From JAGWJU01 sp035533295 (lineage in GTDB: Bacteria; Elusimicrobiota; Elusimicrobia; UBA1565; UBA9628), in assembly GCA_035533295.1 (NCBI GenBank), contig DATLUA010000002.1:1-64000 (forward strand): a stretch of DNA of 64,000 nt, read 5' to 3'. A model generated the notes under the pieces. It searched no databases. It was given only the letters and a program-made list of their open reading frames with translations, and was not told the DNA's origin. Shown here in pieces: positions 33,686-41,164 of this stretch; within the stretch, counting starts at the first letter, position 1, and every line of letters starts with the position of its first letter. Position numbers and translations under genes: made by a program.

Positions 33686-34302
33686 TTTTTGCGGCCAAGG
33701 GCCTTGTTGGCCGCGGCCAGATCGAAGGCCTTCGGGTCGTAATCCCCGCCGACCCAATCGACCATCTCGTCGTGCTGCTCGTGCTTGGGATCGCGCAGCG
33801 CGGCGAGCAAATCCTCGCAGCCGCCGATGCCGCCGCAGTCCTCCGGGGGGCAAGCCCCTGCGCCGGCCAAACATTCGGGCCCTTTGAATGCGCCCGTGGC
33901 CGGCGTGATGGACTCCACCTTGATTTCATGGCCCCAGCTGTCGCCCATGTCGTACTCGTAGAAAAACTTCGCGCCAGTTTTGCGCGCAATGTCCCAAAGC
34001 ACGAACTTCCGCTCGTCCTCGACGTCGTCCCAGTCCGGCGTCCGAGGGGCGATGCGCGTCTTGCCGACATGGAACATGTGCAGATGGCAATCGCTCCAGC
34101 CCATGGCGTACTGGATGACCCGATGGAGGCTGCCCAGGCTCGCGTCTCCCGGCACGAGGACCCGCCGCCAGACCGGCGGCTCCAGGCCGACGAGAGTGAT
34201 CTTGAGCTGGTAGACCTTGGCCGCGGCCTGGTCCAGCTCTTTTTTGACCTCATTGGGGACCCAGCCCCTATTCTTAAGTTGGTCAAGAGACTTTGTATTC
34301 AT
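33682..34302 (-). CDS. Plasmid pRiA4b ORF-3-like protein
   Basis: The 206-residue protein matches the family first described on plasmid pRiA4b and in IS1096-like elements. The diagnostic block is 'VYQLKITLVGLEPPVWRRVL' followed by 'LGSLHRVIQYAMGWSDCHLH', then 'FFYEYDMGDSWGHEIKVE' and a Cys-rich 'CPPEDCGGIGGCEDLL'. The biochemical function is unknown. The first 30 residues form a charged helix specific to this copy. It starts the accessory operon and lies just 18 bases from the displaced terminator copy at 34321, so the island edge sits directly upstream of its start and may carry its promoter. Confidence 0.8.
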   Translation of the reverse strand: MNTKSLDQLKNRGWVPNEVKKELDQAAAKVYQLKITLVGLEPPVWRRVLVPGDASLGSLHRVIQYAMGWSDCHLHMFHVGKTRIAPRTPDWDDVEDERKFVLWDIARKTGAKFFYEYDMGDSWGHEIKVESITPATGAFKGPECLAGAGACPPEDCGGIGGCEDLLAALRDPKHEQHDEMVDWVGGDYDPKAFDLAAANKALGRKK

Positions 34303-34320
34303 AGGCTGGATTCTCCACCC

Positions 34321-34404
34321 AAAAACCGAAACGGCGCGTTTTATCGCACCATTTCGGCTTTTGGAACGCCGGGTTCAACAATTAAGAGCTGGCGGGGCCG
34401 AGGG
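34321..34404 (-). repeat. Displaced copy of the tRNA-Asp terminator and tRNA 3' end
   Basis: Positions 34326-34367 are identical to 36756-36797 (the tRNA-Asp terminator), and 34383-34397 are identical to 36813-36827 (the encoded CCA and acceptor end), with the same spacing between them (offset 2,430). A degraded T-arm-like sequence follows. This looks like the far attachment site of a small island that entered at the 3' end of tRNA-Asp. Confidence 0.75.
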
Positions 34405-34670
34405 AATCGATTTACCGACGGCCTAAATCCCGCCCCTGTTCCAGCGCCAGAAAAAGCATATATTTTCCAAGCTTTCGCGCTCAACTGGTCCGTGACGTGG
34501 GGCTGCATCATGAACGGGGAGCGCGTGGTGTTGGAGACTGCCCCTTCGCCGGACCGAAAAACCATGGACTTCGACATCCCGGAGTTCAAATGCCGTCGTG
34601 CTATCGAAAGAACGGCGGGAGCAATACCAATAAGTCTCTGCCCTGACGGGGCGGCGCTCGGAGAATTTCT
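34405..34670. other. Non-coding stretch at the island edge
   Basis: The 368-base gap between the pRiA4b-type gene and the antitoxin gene holds the terminator/tRNA copy (34321-34404) and then about 266 bases without a convincing gene. A 54-codon plus-strand frame from 34511 has no recognisable features. At 34635-34656 a 22-base segment matches the anticodon arm of tRNA-Asp (36850-36871) at 19 positions in the same orientation, perhaps the rest of the displaced tRNA half. Confidence 0.5.
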
Positions 34671-35012
34671 CTAAGCGGCAGCCAGCCGTTGAATGAGCGG
34701 CAAGGCCTGTTTGGCTTTGCTTTCGGCGATGCAGAACGGGACGAACTTCAGACCGAGAGCTTCCGCCATCTTCGCCACGCGATCCATGGACGCGGCCCGT
34801 AAGCCGCCGCCTTTAAGATCGCGGGATATCGCGCTCTTTTGAGTTCCCATGGCCTTCGCGAGGTCGGAGTAACTCCAATGCTTTTTTTCCAAGGCGTTGA
34901 GCATCTGGACTTCCAGCTTGAAGAGCTCGTAGCTCTCCTCATGACGCTTGCGGTAGGCGGGGTCCTCCATTTTCCGCGCCAAGAGCCCCTTGGCTTTCCC
35001 TTTAGTTTTCAT
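34671..35012 (-). CDS. HigA-like HTH antitoxin
   Basis: The 113-residue XRE-type DNA-binding protein has an HTH spanning about 48-90 ('SYSDLAKAMGTQKSAISRDL' and 'AASMDRVAKMAEALGLKFV'), typical of HigA/antitoxins encoded downstream of their toxin. The N-terminal 45 residues are charged and helical and would wrap the toxin. GGAGGG lies 9 bases before the ATG, inside the 3' end of the toxin gene, and the two frames overlap by 11 bases. Autoregulation together with the toxin is expected from the family. Confidence 0.82.
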   Translation of the reverse strand: MKTKGKAKGLLARKMEDPAYRKRHEESYELFKLEVQMLNALEKKHWSYSDLAKAMGTQKSAISRDLKGGGLRAASMDRVAKMAEALGLKFVPFCIAESKAKQALPLIQRLAAA

Positions 35013-35424
35013 AGTAGGTTCCCTCCTGGACGCGCTTCAAATAGTCGTGCCTATAACGCACCGCGACTTTCAAATGCTCCAAATCGGCCTTGGTCATCTG
35101 TTGAGAATGCTTGTGATAGGCGTTGGTGATGATCACCTTGGCCCCGGCCGTCGTGAAGTTGAAAAATCTCTCGTCCCGCGGCTTCAGCGCATAAATCTTG
35201 TTGGGGCGGTCCTCGATCCGGTAAAGCGTTTTCGGAAGCAAGGAGCCCGGCTTCGTTTCGCACAAGTATTGGATCATGTCGTCGAACCGGTCCTGGTCCA
35301 TTTCGGCCAATCCAGCGTAATATTCCCGAGCCGGCATTTTGCTCTCTATCGTGTAGAACCACTCCGCCGTCAAATAACGCCCCGGATGGATCAGGACGTC
35401 ATCGTAGTCGGGATATTTGGCCAT
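35002..35424 (-). CDS. HigB/Gp49-like toxin
   Basis: The 140-residue protein is related to RelE/HigB-type toxins of the phage Gp49-like group, which cleave mRNA on the ribosome. The conserved core is 'LPKTLYRIEDRPNKIYALKP', 'FFNFTTAGAKVIITNAYHKH', 'SQQMTKADLEHLKVAVRYRH' and a final Tyr-rich segment. The last two correspond to the family's 'H-x-F-x-K-K-t' and 'A-x-x-R-x-x-x-Y' elements. I start at MAKYPDY (35424), which follows a TTGACA-17-TAACTT promoter by 13 bases. The toxin-first gene order matches higBA. It lies on the tRNA-Asp island. Confidence 0.78.
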   Translation of the reverse strand: MAKYPDYDDVLIHPGRYLTAEWFYTIESKMPAREYYAGLAEMDQDRFDDMIQYLCETKPGSLLPKTLYRIEDRPNKIYALKPRDERFFNFTTAGAKVIITNAYHKHSQQMTKADLEHLKVAVRYRHDYLKRVQEGTYYEN

Positions 35425-35437
35425 TTCCGCTACTCGT

Positions 35438-35466
35438 AAGTTAACATATAAGTGAACGACTGTCAA
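35438..35466 (-). promoter_or_regulatory. Promoter of the toxin-antitoxin pair
   Basis: On the minus strand a consensus TTGACA (35461-35466), a 17-bp spacer and TAACTT (35438-35443) precede the toxin ATG. Imperfect AT-rich inverted repeats in the spacer (GTTAACATATAAGTGAAC on the plus strand) could be the antitoxin operator. The predicted leader is about 7 nt. Confidence 0.65.
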
Positions 35467-35592
35467 GAGCCAACCGTTGCCCCAGAAAATCAACCTTGTC
35501 CACGACGTCCAGGGGCGGCGAAAGGCTAGGAAGGCCGCCGGTCGCGTTTTTGATGGGCGTACTTGGGATGAGAGGCCCCAGTTGGATTCGGC

Positions 35593-36273
35593 CTAACCAT
35601 TCAAATCCAAGGCAGGTTTTAAGTTCCCCACCCGGAGATCGTTTAGAGCGCCCATGCGTTGTTTATGATCCTCCGCACTGAGAAAATCTTCTCTTAGAAG
35701 TAGGCGCAGAAAGTCTTCTACAGGGGTATCGTTCTTCCTGTTGTTGCATTGGCGGCAGGCCGCCACGACGTTTTTATAGCTGTTATTGCCTTCGGGTCTT
35801 GAAACTACATGTTCGATGACGTAGTTTTGAGGATTCAGCTTCCTAAGACAGTAGAAGCACTGATCATTTTCACGACTCAAAATAGCCTGACGATTTTGCG
35901 GGAGAAAAAAATCTATTTCCTCCAATACCGGTGGATTGCTTGCCGGCGATTTCGCCAGGATAACACCAGGTATTTCTGCGGGCAGCTTTAATCGAATTTT
36001 TCTTCCTTCGCGGGTTGAATCCAGAATTTCTATACAGCCCTTGGATTGCAGGGATTGCAGTTTTTCATAAGCAGTACTCTCAGACATTGGCTTGCCCTTT
36101 TCGCCAATTCCGCATGCCATACGTTTTCTGGCCGATTTGAATCCGATTACAACTTCATCCAGACCAATCAGGCAGCTATGACGAAATATGTACAGATAAA
36201 TTGCCTGCTCATAGGTGTCGAGCCTGGGGGCCAGAAAATCCTGAAACTCCTCAAGTATCTTTTTCAGTTCCAT
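35593..36273 (-). CDS. HNH endonuclease with N-terminal winged-helix-like region
   Basis: The 226-residue protein has a C-terminal HNH nuclease core. Zinc-binding pairs are 'CFYCLRKL' and 'CRQCNNRKND', and between them 'YVIEHVVSRPEGNNSYKNVV' supplies the E-H...N catalytic part. The N-terminal 100 residues resemble replication-initiator-type winged helices ('AIYLYIFRHSCLIG', 'SESTAYEKLQSLQSKGCIEI'), suggesting sequence-specific DNA binding. Base composition is clearly AT-richer than the rest of the window, a sign of recent transfer. TATCAT lies six bases before the ATG and there is no ribosome-binding site, so the message is probably leaderless. Phage or plasmid mobility, or defence, is the likely role. 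Confidence 0.85.
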   Translation of the reverse strand: MELKKILEEFQDFLAPRLDTYEQAIYLYIFRHSCLIGLDEVVIGFKSARKRMACGIGEKGKPMSESTAYEKLQSLQSKGCIEILDSTREGRKIRLKLPAEIPGVILAKSPASNPPVLEEIDFFLPQNRQAILSRENDQCFYCLRKLNPQNYVIEHVVSRPEGNNSYKNVVAACRQCNNRKNDTPVEDFLRLLLREDFLSAEDHKQRMGALNDLRVGNLKPALDLNG

Positions 36274-36279
36274 CCGTTA

Positions 36280-36288
36280 ATGATAACA
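36280..36288 (-). promoter_or_regulatory. Extended -10 promoter of the HNH gene
   Basis: On the minus strand TGTTATCAT (hexamer at 36280-36285) is followed by TAACGG and then the ATG at 36273. An alternative -10 (TATAAA) lies slightly further upstream. Confidence 0.55.
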
Positions 36289-36394
36289 TTTTATAAAACT
36301 TCCCTTAGAAGGTCGAACGCTCGACGGATCGCTTCTTAATTCCGCTTGATGTCTTGCCTGAGAGAAGGTAATTCCTCTATAAAGGAGGTGAAAC

Positions 36395-36688
36395 ATGGGC
36401 ACGCGAAAAATTGCGATCAGCCTCGATATTCCTATCTGTTGGAATCTGATCGCCAACGGCGAGAGGATCATCGAGCAAGCGGGACCGGACTCGGTCGACG
36501 TCGAGGTTCGCGAAGGTTCCATCGACGGCGAGTCATGGCTTCAAGCGCTGTCGCGGCTATTGGATGAAGCGGAGGCGGAACTACGTCGCGTCGGGCGTCG
36601 CAGGCGTCGAGCAGTAGCAGATTTCGATTCCCGTCGTTCACTCAACCGACGGCATCAAAAAACCACCGTGAAGCGAACAGGGCAGTAG
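36395..36688 (+). CDS. Small basic protein of unknown function
   Basis: This 97-residue protein is not recognised. The first half ('ISLDIPICWNLIANGERIIE' onward) could be a short alpha/beta fold; the second half has a charged helix and an Arg-rich tail (RRVGRRRRRAVADFDSRRSL). Support for a real gene comes from a perfect AAAGGAGGTGA ribosome-binding site six bases before the ATG and a possible TTGCCT-18-TATAAA promoter just upstream. It is the only plus-strand gene on the tRNA-Asp island. Nucleic-acid binding is possible from its charge, but this is only a guess. Confidence 0.6.
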   Translation: MGTRKIAISLDIPICWNLIANGERIIEQAGPDSVDVEVREGSIDGESWLQALSRLLDEAEAELRRVGRRRRRAVADFDSRRSLNRRHQKTTVKRTGQ

Positions 36689-36748
36689 AGTAGACGAAAA
36701 ACTGGGTTCGAATCGACATGCGCCGCGAAAATCACCGTCGTAGATGCC

Positions 36749-36797
36749 AAAAAAGCCGAAACGGCGCGTTTTATCGCACCATTTCGGCTTTTGGAAC
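36749..36797 (-). terminator. Intrinsic terminator of tRNA-Asp (also an island repeat)
   Basis: AAAAGCCGAAA (36751-36761) and TTTCGGCTTTT (36782-36792) are perfect 11-bp inverted arms around a 20-base loop. On the minus strand the stem is followed by TTTTTTGG, so it should end tRNA-Asp transcription. The core is repeated at 34321-34367 with one mismatch in the stem. Confidence 0.8.
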
Positions 36798-36819
36798 AAC
36801 GGATTAAACTTATAAGAGC

Positions 36820-36897
36820 TGGCGGGGTCGACGGGATTTGAACCCGCGATCTCTGCCTTGACAGGGCAGCGTGTTAGGCCAGCTACACCACGACCCC
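36820..36897 (-). tRNA. tRNA-Asp (anticodon GTC), CCA encoded
   Basis: The acceptor GGGGTCG pairs with CGACCCC. The D-arm is GTGTAGCTGG-CCTAACAC, the anticodon stem CTGCC/GGCAG encloses loop CTGTCAA (anticodon GTC), and the T-arm is GCGGGTTCAAATCCCGT. Discriminator G and CCA are encoded (36820-36823). It serves as the insertion point of the adjacent small island. Confidence 0.95.
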
Positions 36898-36916
36898 AAA
36901 ATTCGGGAAGCGCGCT

Positions 36917-36946
36917 ATTCTAACATTTTTCCTTTTTGATTGTCAG
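36917..36946 (-). promoter_or_regulatory. Promoter of tRNA-Asp
   Basis: On the minus strand CTGACA (36941-36946), an 18-bp spacer and TAGAAT (36917-36922, with TG one base upstream) give a good promoter. Start of transcription is expected about 13 bases before the tRNA. The -35 lies within the last codons of the neighbouring membrane-protein gene. Confidence 0.65.
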
Positions 36947-38466
36947 CGCGCGCCAGCCCCGCCCGGCGCCGCGAGGTATATTTTTCCATCCGGCTCCCGC
37001 ACCAGAATCGGGGCGTAGAGCCCCAGGAGTTTTCGGTTCCACCAAGCGCCGGTTTTCCTCTTTTCGGCGGGCGACGAGAACCAGTAGCGCCAGACGACGG
37101 CGCGCACCGCGATCGGCGGCCCATCCGCGAACGGATTGGCCTTAAAAAGATACAGCACGTCTTCATCCTGCTCCAGCAAGGCCTTTTCCACGCGCAGGAC
37201 CCACGAGTATTGGCGCCAGCTTCCCAGCGAGGCAAACCACAAGTTCCAATCGAAGCGCGGCTGATAAGGAGCGTAAAGCCCCGGCGGTGTATTCACGTTC
37301 TGCGGCTTGTAGCGGAAGGGGTAGGGAGTCCAAGTCTTGCCGTCGCGCGCGCCTTGGAACTCGATTTCGTAGCGGGCCGTGGTCATCACCGCGAAAAGCC
37401 CGTAAGAATTGGCCACGCGCAGCGGCCCCAAGGCCTCGGCGGGCACAAGCGCCCAGGAGGGCAGGCGCGGAGCCAAAAGAGGAAACAAGACCAGCGTCGC
37501 GTAGAAAATCCAGGCCTGGGCAAAGCGCTTCAAGACCATCCCGGAACGCGCGTTCCATCCCGGCTCCGCCGCCGACTCGCCCGTCTTGGCCGCGCGCCAC
37601 CCCAAGGACTTGAAGAACTGGTCATCCAAAAGCAGCACGCTCAACGAAAGCAGCATATAATTAAGGAAGGTGTAGTTGGCCGTCAGAAGGATGCCGACCT
37701 GGAACGCCGCCGTGACAAAAAAGCAGGCCAGCCGCAAGGGTCGGCCCAGAAAGGCGGCCCACACGAATACGTTTTCCATGATCAGCGTGGCCAGCGCCGT
37801 CCCTTCGTGAAAGCGGCGCGGCAGATACTGCTGGGCGTAATAGCCGATCCACGTGGGCAGCGGGCCGTTCTCGTAGTAATGCTCCATCGCGGTCAGGCGC
37901 CGCCACTGCGGATCGCCGGAGGCGAGCTTGGCCACGCCGGACTCGAAGTAAATGCGGAACCACTCCCACACGAGCAGAAACCGGCCGACCCCGTCGGGCG
38001 GATCGTTTTCCCCCAAGCCGGGCAGGAATCCCGCCGGAGCGAAAAGGAAGGACAGCAGACCCGCCTCCAGAAGCATGCCGTCCGATTGATAGGAGGAAAA
38101 ATCGCCCGCGGCCGTGGCCAGCGACATATACATAACCTCGCAGACCAGCAGCATGGCCCTGGGCCAGACGTTCAAAAAAAGCAGCAGCGAAGCGGCAAGC
38201 CCGCAGCCGACCAGCACGGTCAAGGCCGCGTTGCCGCTGCCGATCCAAAGCAGGGACGGAACCTCCCAAATCCCGCGCCAGCCCGCATGCGATGCGGCCA
38301 CGGCGCGCAGAAGCTCCTGCGCCGGCAGAATGCCGCGCGGACCCATCAAGCCCCGGACTTGAAACGCCCAAGAATAGAACGCCGAGAAGAAAATCGCCCC
38401 CATCGCCCGCATAAATATCCACCGGGCGCAAAAATACGTGGCTTGGCCGCTCTTATCTTTTGACAT
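36943..38466 (-). CDS. Lipase maturation factor (LMF)-family membrane protein
   Basis: The predicted polytopic membrane protein has 507 residues. Features of the bacterial lipase-maturation-factor-like family are 'SYQSDGMLLEAGLLSFLFAP', 'WEWFRIYFESGVAKLASGDP', 'TAMEHYYENGPLPTWIGYYA', 'NGLFAVMT'-like 'NSYGLFAVMTTARYEIEFQG' and 'WFASLGSWRQYSWVLRVEKA'. The first two-thirds contain about 8-10 hydrophobic segments; the last 150 residues are a soluble Trp-rich domain. In animals LMF1 helps lipases fold in the ER; the bacterial role is unknown. The ATG at 38466 follows GAGG and a TATATT -10. Confidence 0.8.
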   Translation of the reverse strand: MSKDKSGQATYFCARWIFMRAMGAIFFSAFYSWAFQVRGLMGPRGILPAQELLRAVAASHAGWRGIWEVPSLLWIGSGNAALTVLVGCGLAASLLLFLNVWPRAMLLVCEVMYMSLATAAGDFSSYQSDGMLLEAGLLSFLFAPAGFLPGLGENDPPDGVGRFLLVWEWFRIYFESGVAKLASGDPQWRRLTAMEHYYENGPLPTWIGYYAQQYLPRRFHEGTALATLIMENVFVWAAFLGRPLRLACFFVTAAFQVGILLTANYTFLNYMLLSLSVLLLDDQFFKSLGWRAAKTGESAAEPGWNARSGMVLKRFAQAWIFYATLVLFPLLAPRLPSWALVPAEALGPLRVANSYGLFAVMTTARYEIEFQGARDGKTWTPYPFRYKPQNVNTPPGLYAPYQPRFDWNLWFASLGSWRQYSWVLRVEKALLEQDEDVLYLFKANPFADGPPIAVRAVVWRYWFSSPAEKRKTGAWWNRKLLGLYAPILVREPDGKIYLAAPGGAGAR

Positions 38467-38516
38467 CCTCGGGGTAAAATATATGCAATAAATCACGCTC
38501 GGCCAAGAGCGCCACC

Positions 38517-39668
38517 ATGCACCTCCTAATCTCCGCCCTTTTCATCTGGACGCTCTTCCTGATTGCCGCTCTTTGGGCCTGCGTGGCGGCGACCTGGGCC
38601 TATTTCCGCCTCTCGCCCACGCCCCCGCTGGAAGCGGAGTTGCTGCCCATGACCGTCATCAAGCCCGTGCGCGGATTGGACGACGCCATGCTTCCCGGCT
38701 TGGAAGCTCTCGTGCGCGCTGACCCGGACGGCCATCTGCAAATCCTCATCGCGATGGAAAGCGCCGAGGACCCCGCCTACGCCGCGTGCCGGAAGTTCGC
38801 CGCTGATTACCCGAAGCGGGACATCGGCATCATCATCTCCGGCCCGGCCCGAGGGCGCATGGGAAAAATCCACAACATGATTTCGGCCTTGCCCCGCGCC
38901 AAGCATCCTCGGATCATTTTCTCCGACGCCGACACCATCGCTCTGCCGGAAGTCCTGGCGGAGACAAGTTGCGCGTTCGGCCGGGGCTTCGACGCGATTT
39001 ATGCGATCCCCTGCCACTTAAAGACGGACAACCTGAGCGGCTACCTGATGCAAATCGCCTTCGGGCACGGCTTTAGCGTAGCCGTGGCCCTGGGCTACCA
39101 CCTTAAACGCTTTCACTTCTACGCCGGAGCCTGGATGGCCTACACCAAGGACCTGATCGGCAAAATCGGCGGACTCGAACCCTTCGCCCACGTCATCGCG
39201 GACGACTACGCCTTGGGCGCCGCGGCGTCCAAGGCCGGCAGCCGCAAATATCTTTTGCATACGCGCATCGGCGTGCTGGAAAGCGACCGCACGCTCAAGG
39301 AATCCCTGCGCCACCTAGCCAAGTGGTCCGCCATCATCCGCAGCTGCCTGCCCGGCGTCTACGCGCTCTTGCCTCTCTTTGACGGCATGCTGGCCGCCGC
39401 CGCGGTCTTGGCGCTCGATATTTTTTCAAAACGCCCGACGGCGCCGGCGCTGTGTCTCCTCGCCGCAACGGCGGGCTCGCGGGCCCTGGCCGGCGTCATC
39501 CAGGATATTGCCCTACGCGAGAGCCTCATGCCCTGGCATGCCTACGCCGGCCTGCCCCTGGCCGATTTTCTCAACATCTTCCTTTGGCCGTTCGGATTTC
39601 GCTCCAAAATTTTGTGGCGCGGCACGCGCTACCGGCTGTCCTCGGGCGGCAAGGCTGAGGTGCTTTAA
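38517..39668 (+). CDS. GT21-type glycosyltransferase (HpnI/ceramide glucosyltransferase-like)
   Basis: The 383-residue membrane-anchored glycosyltransferase has an N-terminal helix (about 5-28). The GT2/GT21 core has 'TVIKPVRGLDDAMLPGLEAL', 'GRMGKIHNMISALPRAKHPR', the DxD-like 'IFSDADT', 'HVIADDYALGAAASKAG' with the third Asp, and 'SLRHLAKWSAIIRS', matching the (H)xxRW position with Lys-Trp in place of Arg-Trp. C-terminal hydrophobic helices follow. This family adds sugars to ceramide in eukaryotes and GlcNAc to bacteriohopanetetrol (HpnI) in bacteria. No other hopanoid genes are nearby, so the lipid acceptor is open. Confidence 0.82.
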   Translation: MHLLISALFIWTLFLIAALWACVAATWAYFRLSPTPPLEAELLPMTVIKPVRGLDDAMLPGLEALVRADPDGHLQILIAMESAEDPAYAACRKFAADYPKRDIGIIISGPARGRMGKIHNMISALPRAKHPRIIFSDADTIALPEVLAETSCAFGRGFDAIYAIPCHLKTDNLSGYLMQIAFGHGFSVAVALGYHLKRFHFYAGAWMAYTKDLIGKIGGLEPFAHVIADDYALGAAASKAGSRKYLLHTRIGVLESDRTLKESLRHLAKWSAIIRSCLPGVYALLPLFDGMLAAAAVLALDIFSKRPTAPALCLLAATAGSRALAGVIQDIALRESLMPWHAYAGLPLADFLNIFLWPFGFRSKILWRGTRYRLSSGGKAEVL

Positions 39669-39701
39669 TTTATAATCTAACCTTGAGAGGAGGTGTTTGA
39701 A

Positions 39702-40427
39702 ATGAAATTATCCAGCTTCGTCACGGCCGTTTTCCTGAGTGCGCTCACGATCCCGGCCGCTCAAGCGCAGATGCCGACGCCGTCCCTGCCTAAGGATCTC
39801 CAGTATGCGCATTCCATCGAGTTTTCGGCCATCCAGTCCGAGATTTACCGGATGGCGTGGCCCATCGTGCGGGCGGCGGCTAAAAAGCAGAAAGGCAAGT
39901 GGGCCGTGATTCTGGACATCGACCAGACGGTCCTGGACAACGCCGCGTTCCAGAAGATGTTGGGCGGCCGCCCTTTTTCCGAGGCGGTTTGGAAGGAGTG
40001 GACCAAGCGCGCCGACGCCGCGGCCATCCCCGGCGCCCGGGCGTTTCTCGACAGGGTCCGCGCCCTGCCGCGCGGCGAAATCGCGTTCATCACCGACCGA
40101 GGCGACGACGAGGCCGCGGCGACGCTTGCGGATTTGCGCGCGCAGGGGCTTTTCAAGAAAGGCGACGTGCTCCTGACCAAGAAGGACAAGGACGACAACA
40201 AGGGCGTGCGCCGCGAGTGCGTGAAAAGGGCGCTCGACCCGCGCTGCAAGGCGCAGGAGCCCCGGACCGTCATCGCGCTTTTCGGCGACAGCGCGCGCGA
40301 CTTCGAGGAGTTCCACGGCCTGGGCATGGAAACCACCGGCCGCCAAGACATCCTGCATCTGGCTGGAATCAAATATTTCGTGCTGCCTAATCCCATGTAC
40401 GGCCAATGGGAAAACGGCTACAAGTGA
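39702..40427 (+). CDS. Exported acid phosphatase (HAD subfamily IIIB, class B/C type)
   Basis: This is a 241-residue protein with a signal peptide (MKLSSFVTAVFLSALTIPAA, cleavage after AQA). The HAD phosphatase motifs are 'AVILDIDQTVLDNAAFQ' (nucleophile DxDxT), 'IAFITDRGDDEAAATL' (Thr/Ser motif II), Lys in 'LLTKKDKDDNKGVRR', and 'VIALFGDSARDFEEF' (acidic motif IV). Such periplasmic enzymes strip phosphate from nucleotides and sugars. GAGGAGGT precedes the ATG and a consensus TATAAT lies at 39671-39676. The stop overlaps the pepE start (GTGA). Confidence 0.88.
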   Translation: MKLSSFVTAVFLSALTIPAAQAQMPTPSLPKDLQYAHSIEFSAIQSEIYRMAWPIVRAAAKKQKGKWAVILDIDQTVLDNAAFQKMLGGRPFSEAVWKEWTKRADAAAIPGARAFLDRVRALPRGEIAFITDRGDDEAAATLADLRAQGLFKKGDVLLTKKDKDDNKGVRRECVKRALDPRCKAQEPRTVIALFGDSARDFEEFHGLGMETTGRQDILHLAGIKYFVLPNPMYGQWENGYK

Positions 40428-41137
40428 GCCCGGCGCGGGTCCAGATACACGCCGGAGGACCTTTGAGCCCCGCGGCCAAGGCGGCGCTCGGGGCGTTTTT
40501 CGGCGAACGGCGCAAGGTCGCCTTCCTGACCGCGGCAAACCTCCAGGACGAGGACGCCTATTTCGAGCGCGTGCGCCGGGCGCTTGAGCCCGCGGCGCCC
40601 GAAGGCGCGGGGCTTTCTCTCATCCACCTGCGCTGGAACAGCCGCCCCTTGGAAACTCTCGCCCAAGCCGAGGCTTTATTCGTAGGCGGCGGCAACACCT
40701 TCGCGCTTTTGCAGAGGCTGCAATCCTCCGGCCTCTTGGACGCCGTCGGGGAAAAAGTCCGCTCCGGCATGCCCTACGCAGGCTCCAGCGCCGGCTCGAA
40801 CGTCGCCGGACCGAACATCCTGACCACCAACGATTGGAACGTCGTAGGTTTGGCCCGCTTCGACGCTCTGGAGCTTGTCCCCTTCAACATCAATCCCCAC
40901 TACAAGGAAGCCGATCCGGCCATGGCCCAATTCAGCGAAACCCGCGACGACCGCATCGCGGAGTATCACGCGGTCCGGAAAAATCCGGTGCTGGGCATCG
41001 AAGAAGGCTCCTGGGTCCAGGTCGAGAACGGCCGGGCGACGCTCGAAGGCCAATCCCGCGCCAAGCTCTTTCGCCGCGGAGCGCCGTCGCAGTGGCTTAA
41101 AGCCGGCGAGGACCTGCCCCTGGCGCCTTGGCCTTAG
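40424..41137 (+). CDS. pepE: Peptidase E (alpha-aspartyl dipeptidase, family S51)
   Basis: The 237-residue cytoplasmic serine peptidase hydrolyses Asp-X dipeptides. The key blocks are 'ALFVGGGNTFALLQRLQ', the nucleophile elbow 'MPYAGSSAGSNVAGPNI', 'ELVPFNINPHYKEADP' with the catalytic His, and 'NPVLGIEEGSWVQVENG'. I start at the GTG at 40424-40426, overlapping the phosphatase stop codon; the earlier in-frame ATG lies inside that gene. Length matches the family. Confidence 0.9.
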   Translation: MSPARVQIHAGGPLSPAAKAALGAFFGERRKVAFLTAANLQDEDAYFERVRRALEPAAPEGAGLSLIHLRWNSRPLETLAQAEALFVGGGNTFALLQRLQSSGLLDAVGEKVRSGMPYAGSSAGSNVAGPNILTTNDWNVVGLARFDALELVPFNINPHYKEADPAMAQFSETRDDRIAEYHAVRKNPVLGIEEGSWVQVENGRATLEGQSRAKLFRRGAPSQWLKAGEDLPLAPWP

Positions 41138-41149
41138 CCCGAAGCGAAA

Positions 41150-41158
41150 TGGTAATAT
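41150..41158 (+). promoter_or_regulatory. Extended -10 promoter of the acyl-CoA dehydrogenase gene
   Basis: TGGTAATAT (hexamer 41153-41158) is followed by GGCTCC and the ATG at 41165. The expected transcription start coincides with the start codon, and no ribosome-binding site exists. Confidence 0.6.
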
Positions 41159-41164
41159 GGCTCC

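Larger units (their letters stand above)
34398..36755. mobile_element. Small island (about 2.4 kb) at tRNA-Asp
   Basis: This segment lies between the displaced terminator/tRNA 3'-end copy and the functional tRNA-Asp with its own terminator. It holds a HigBA-like toxin-antitoxin pair, an HNH endonuclease in distinctly AT-richer DNA than the surroundings, and a small protein. No integrase is visible, so it is a remnant or was mobilised by an enzyme encoded elsewhere. Confidence 0.6.

Noticed and set aside
34576..34592. T-arm-like segment (GTTCAAATGCCGTCG) on the plus strand
   Set aside because: It resembles the tRNA-Asp T-arm but is in the opposite orientation to the other tRNA-like remnants and lacks pairing partners, so chance similarity is more likely.
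34511..34674. 54-codon plus-strand frame in the non-coding island edge
   Set aside because: It contains no recognisable feature or ribosome-binding site and lies where tRNA-like remnants suggest non-coding DNA; it could be a decayed gene end.
36277..36522. 81-codon minus-strand frame overlapping the small island gene
   Set aside because: The opposite-strand gene at 36395 has a perfect ribosome-binding site, and this frame also overlaps the HNH promoter.
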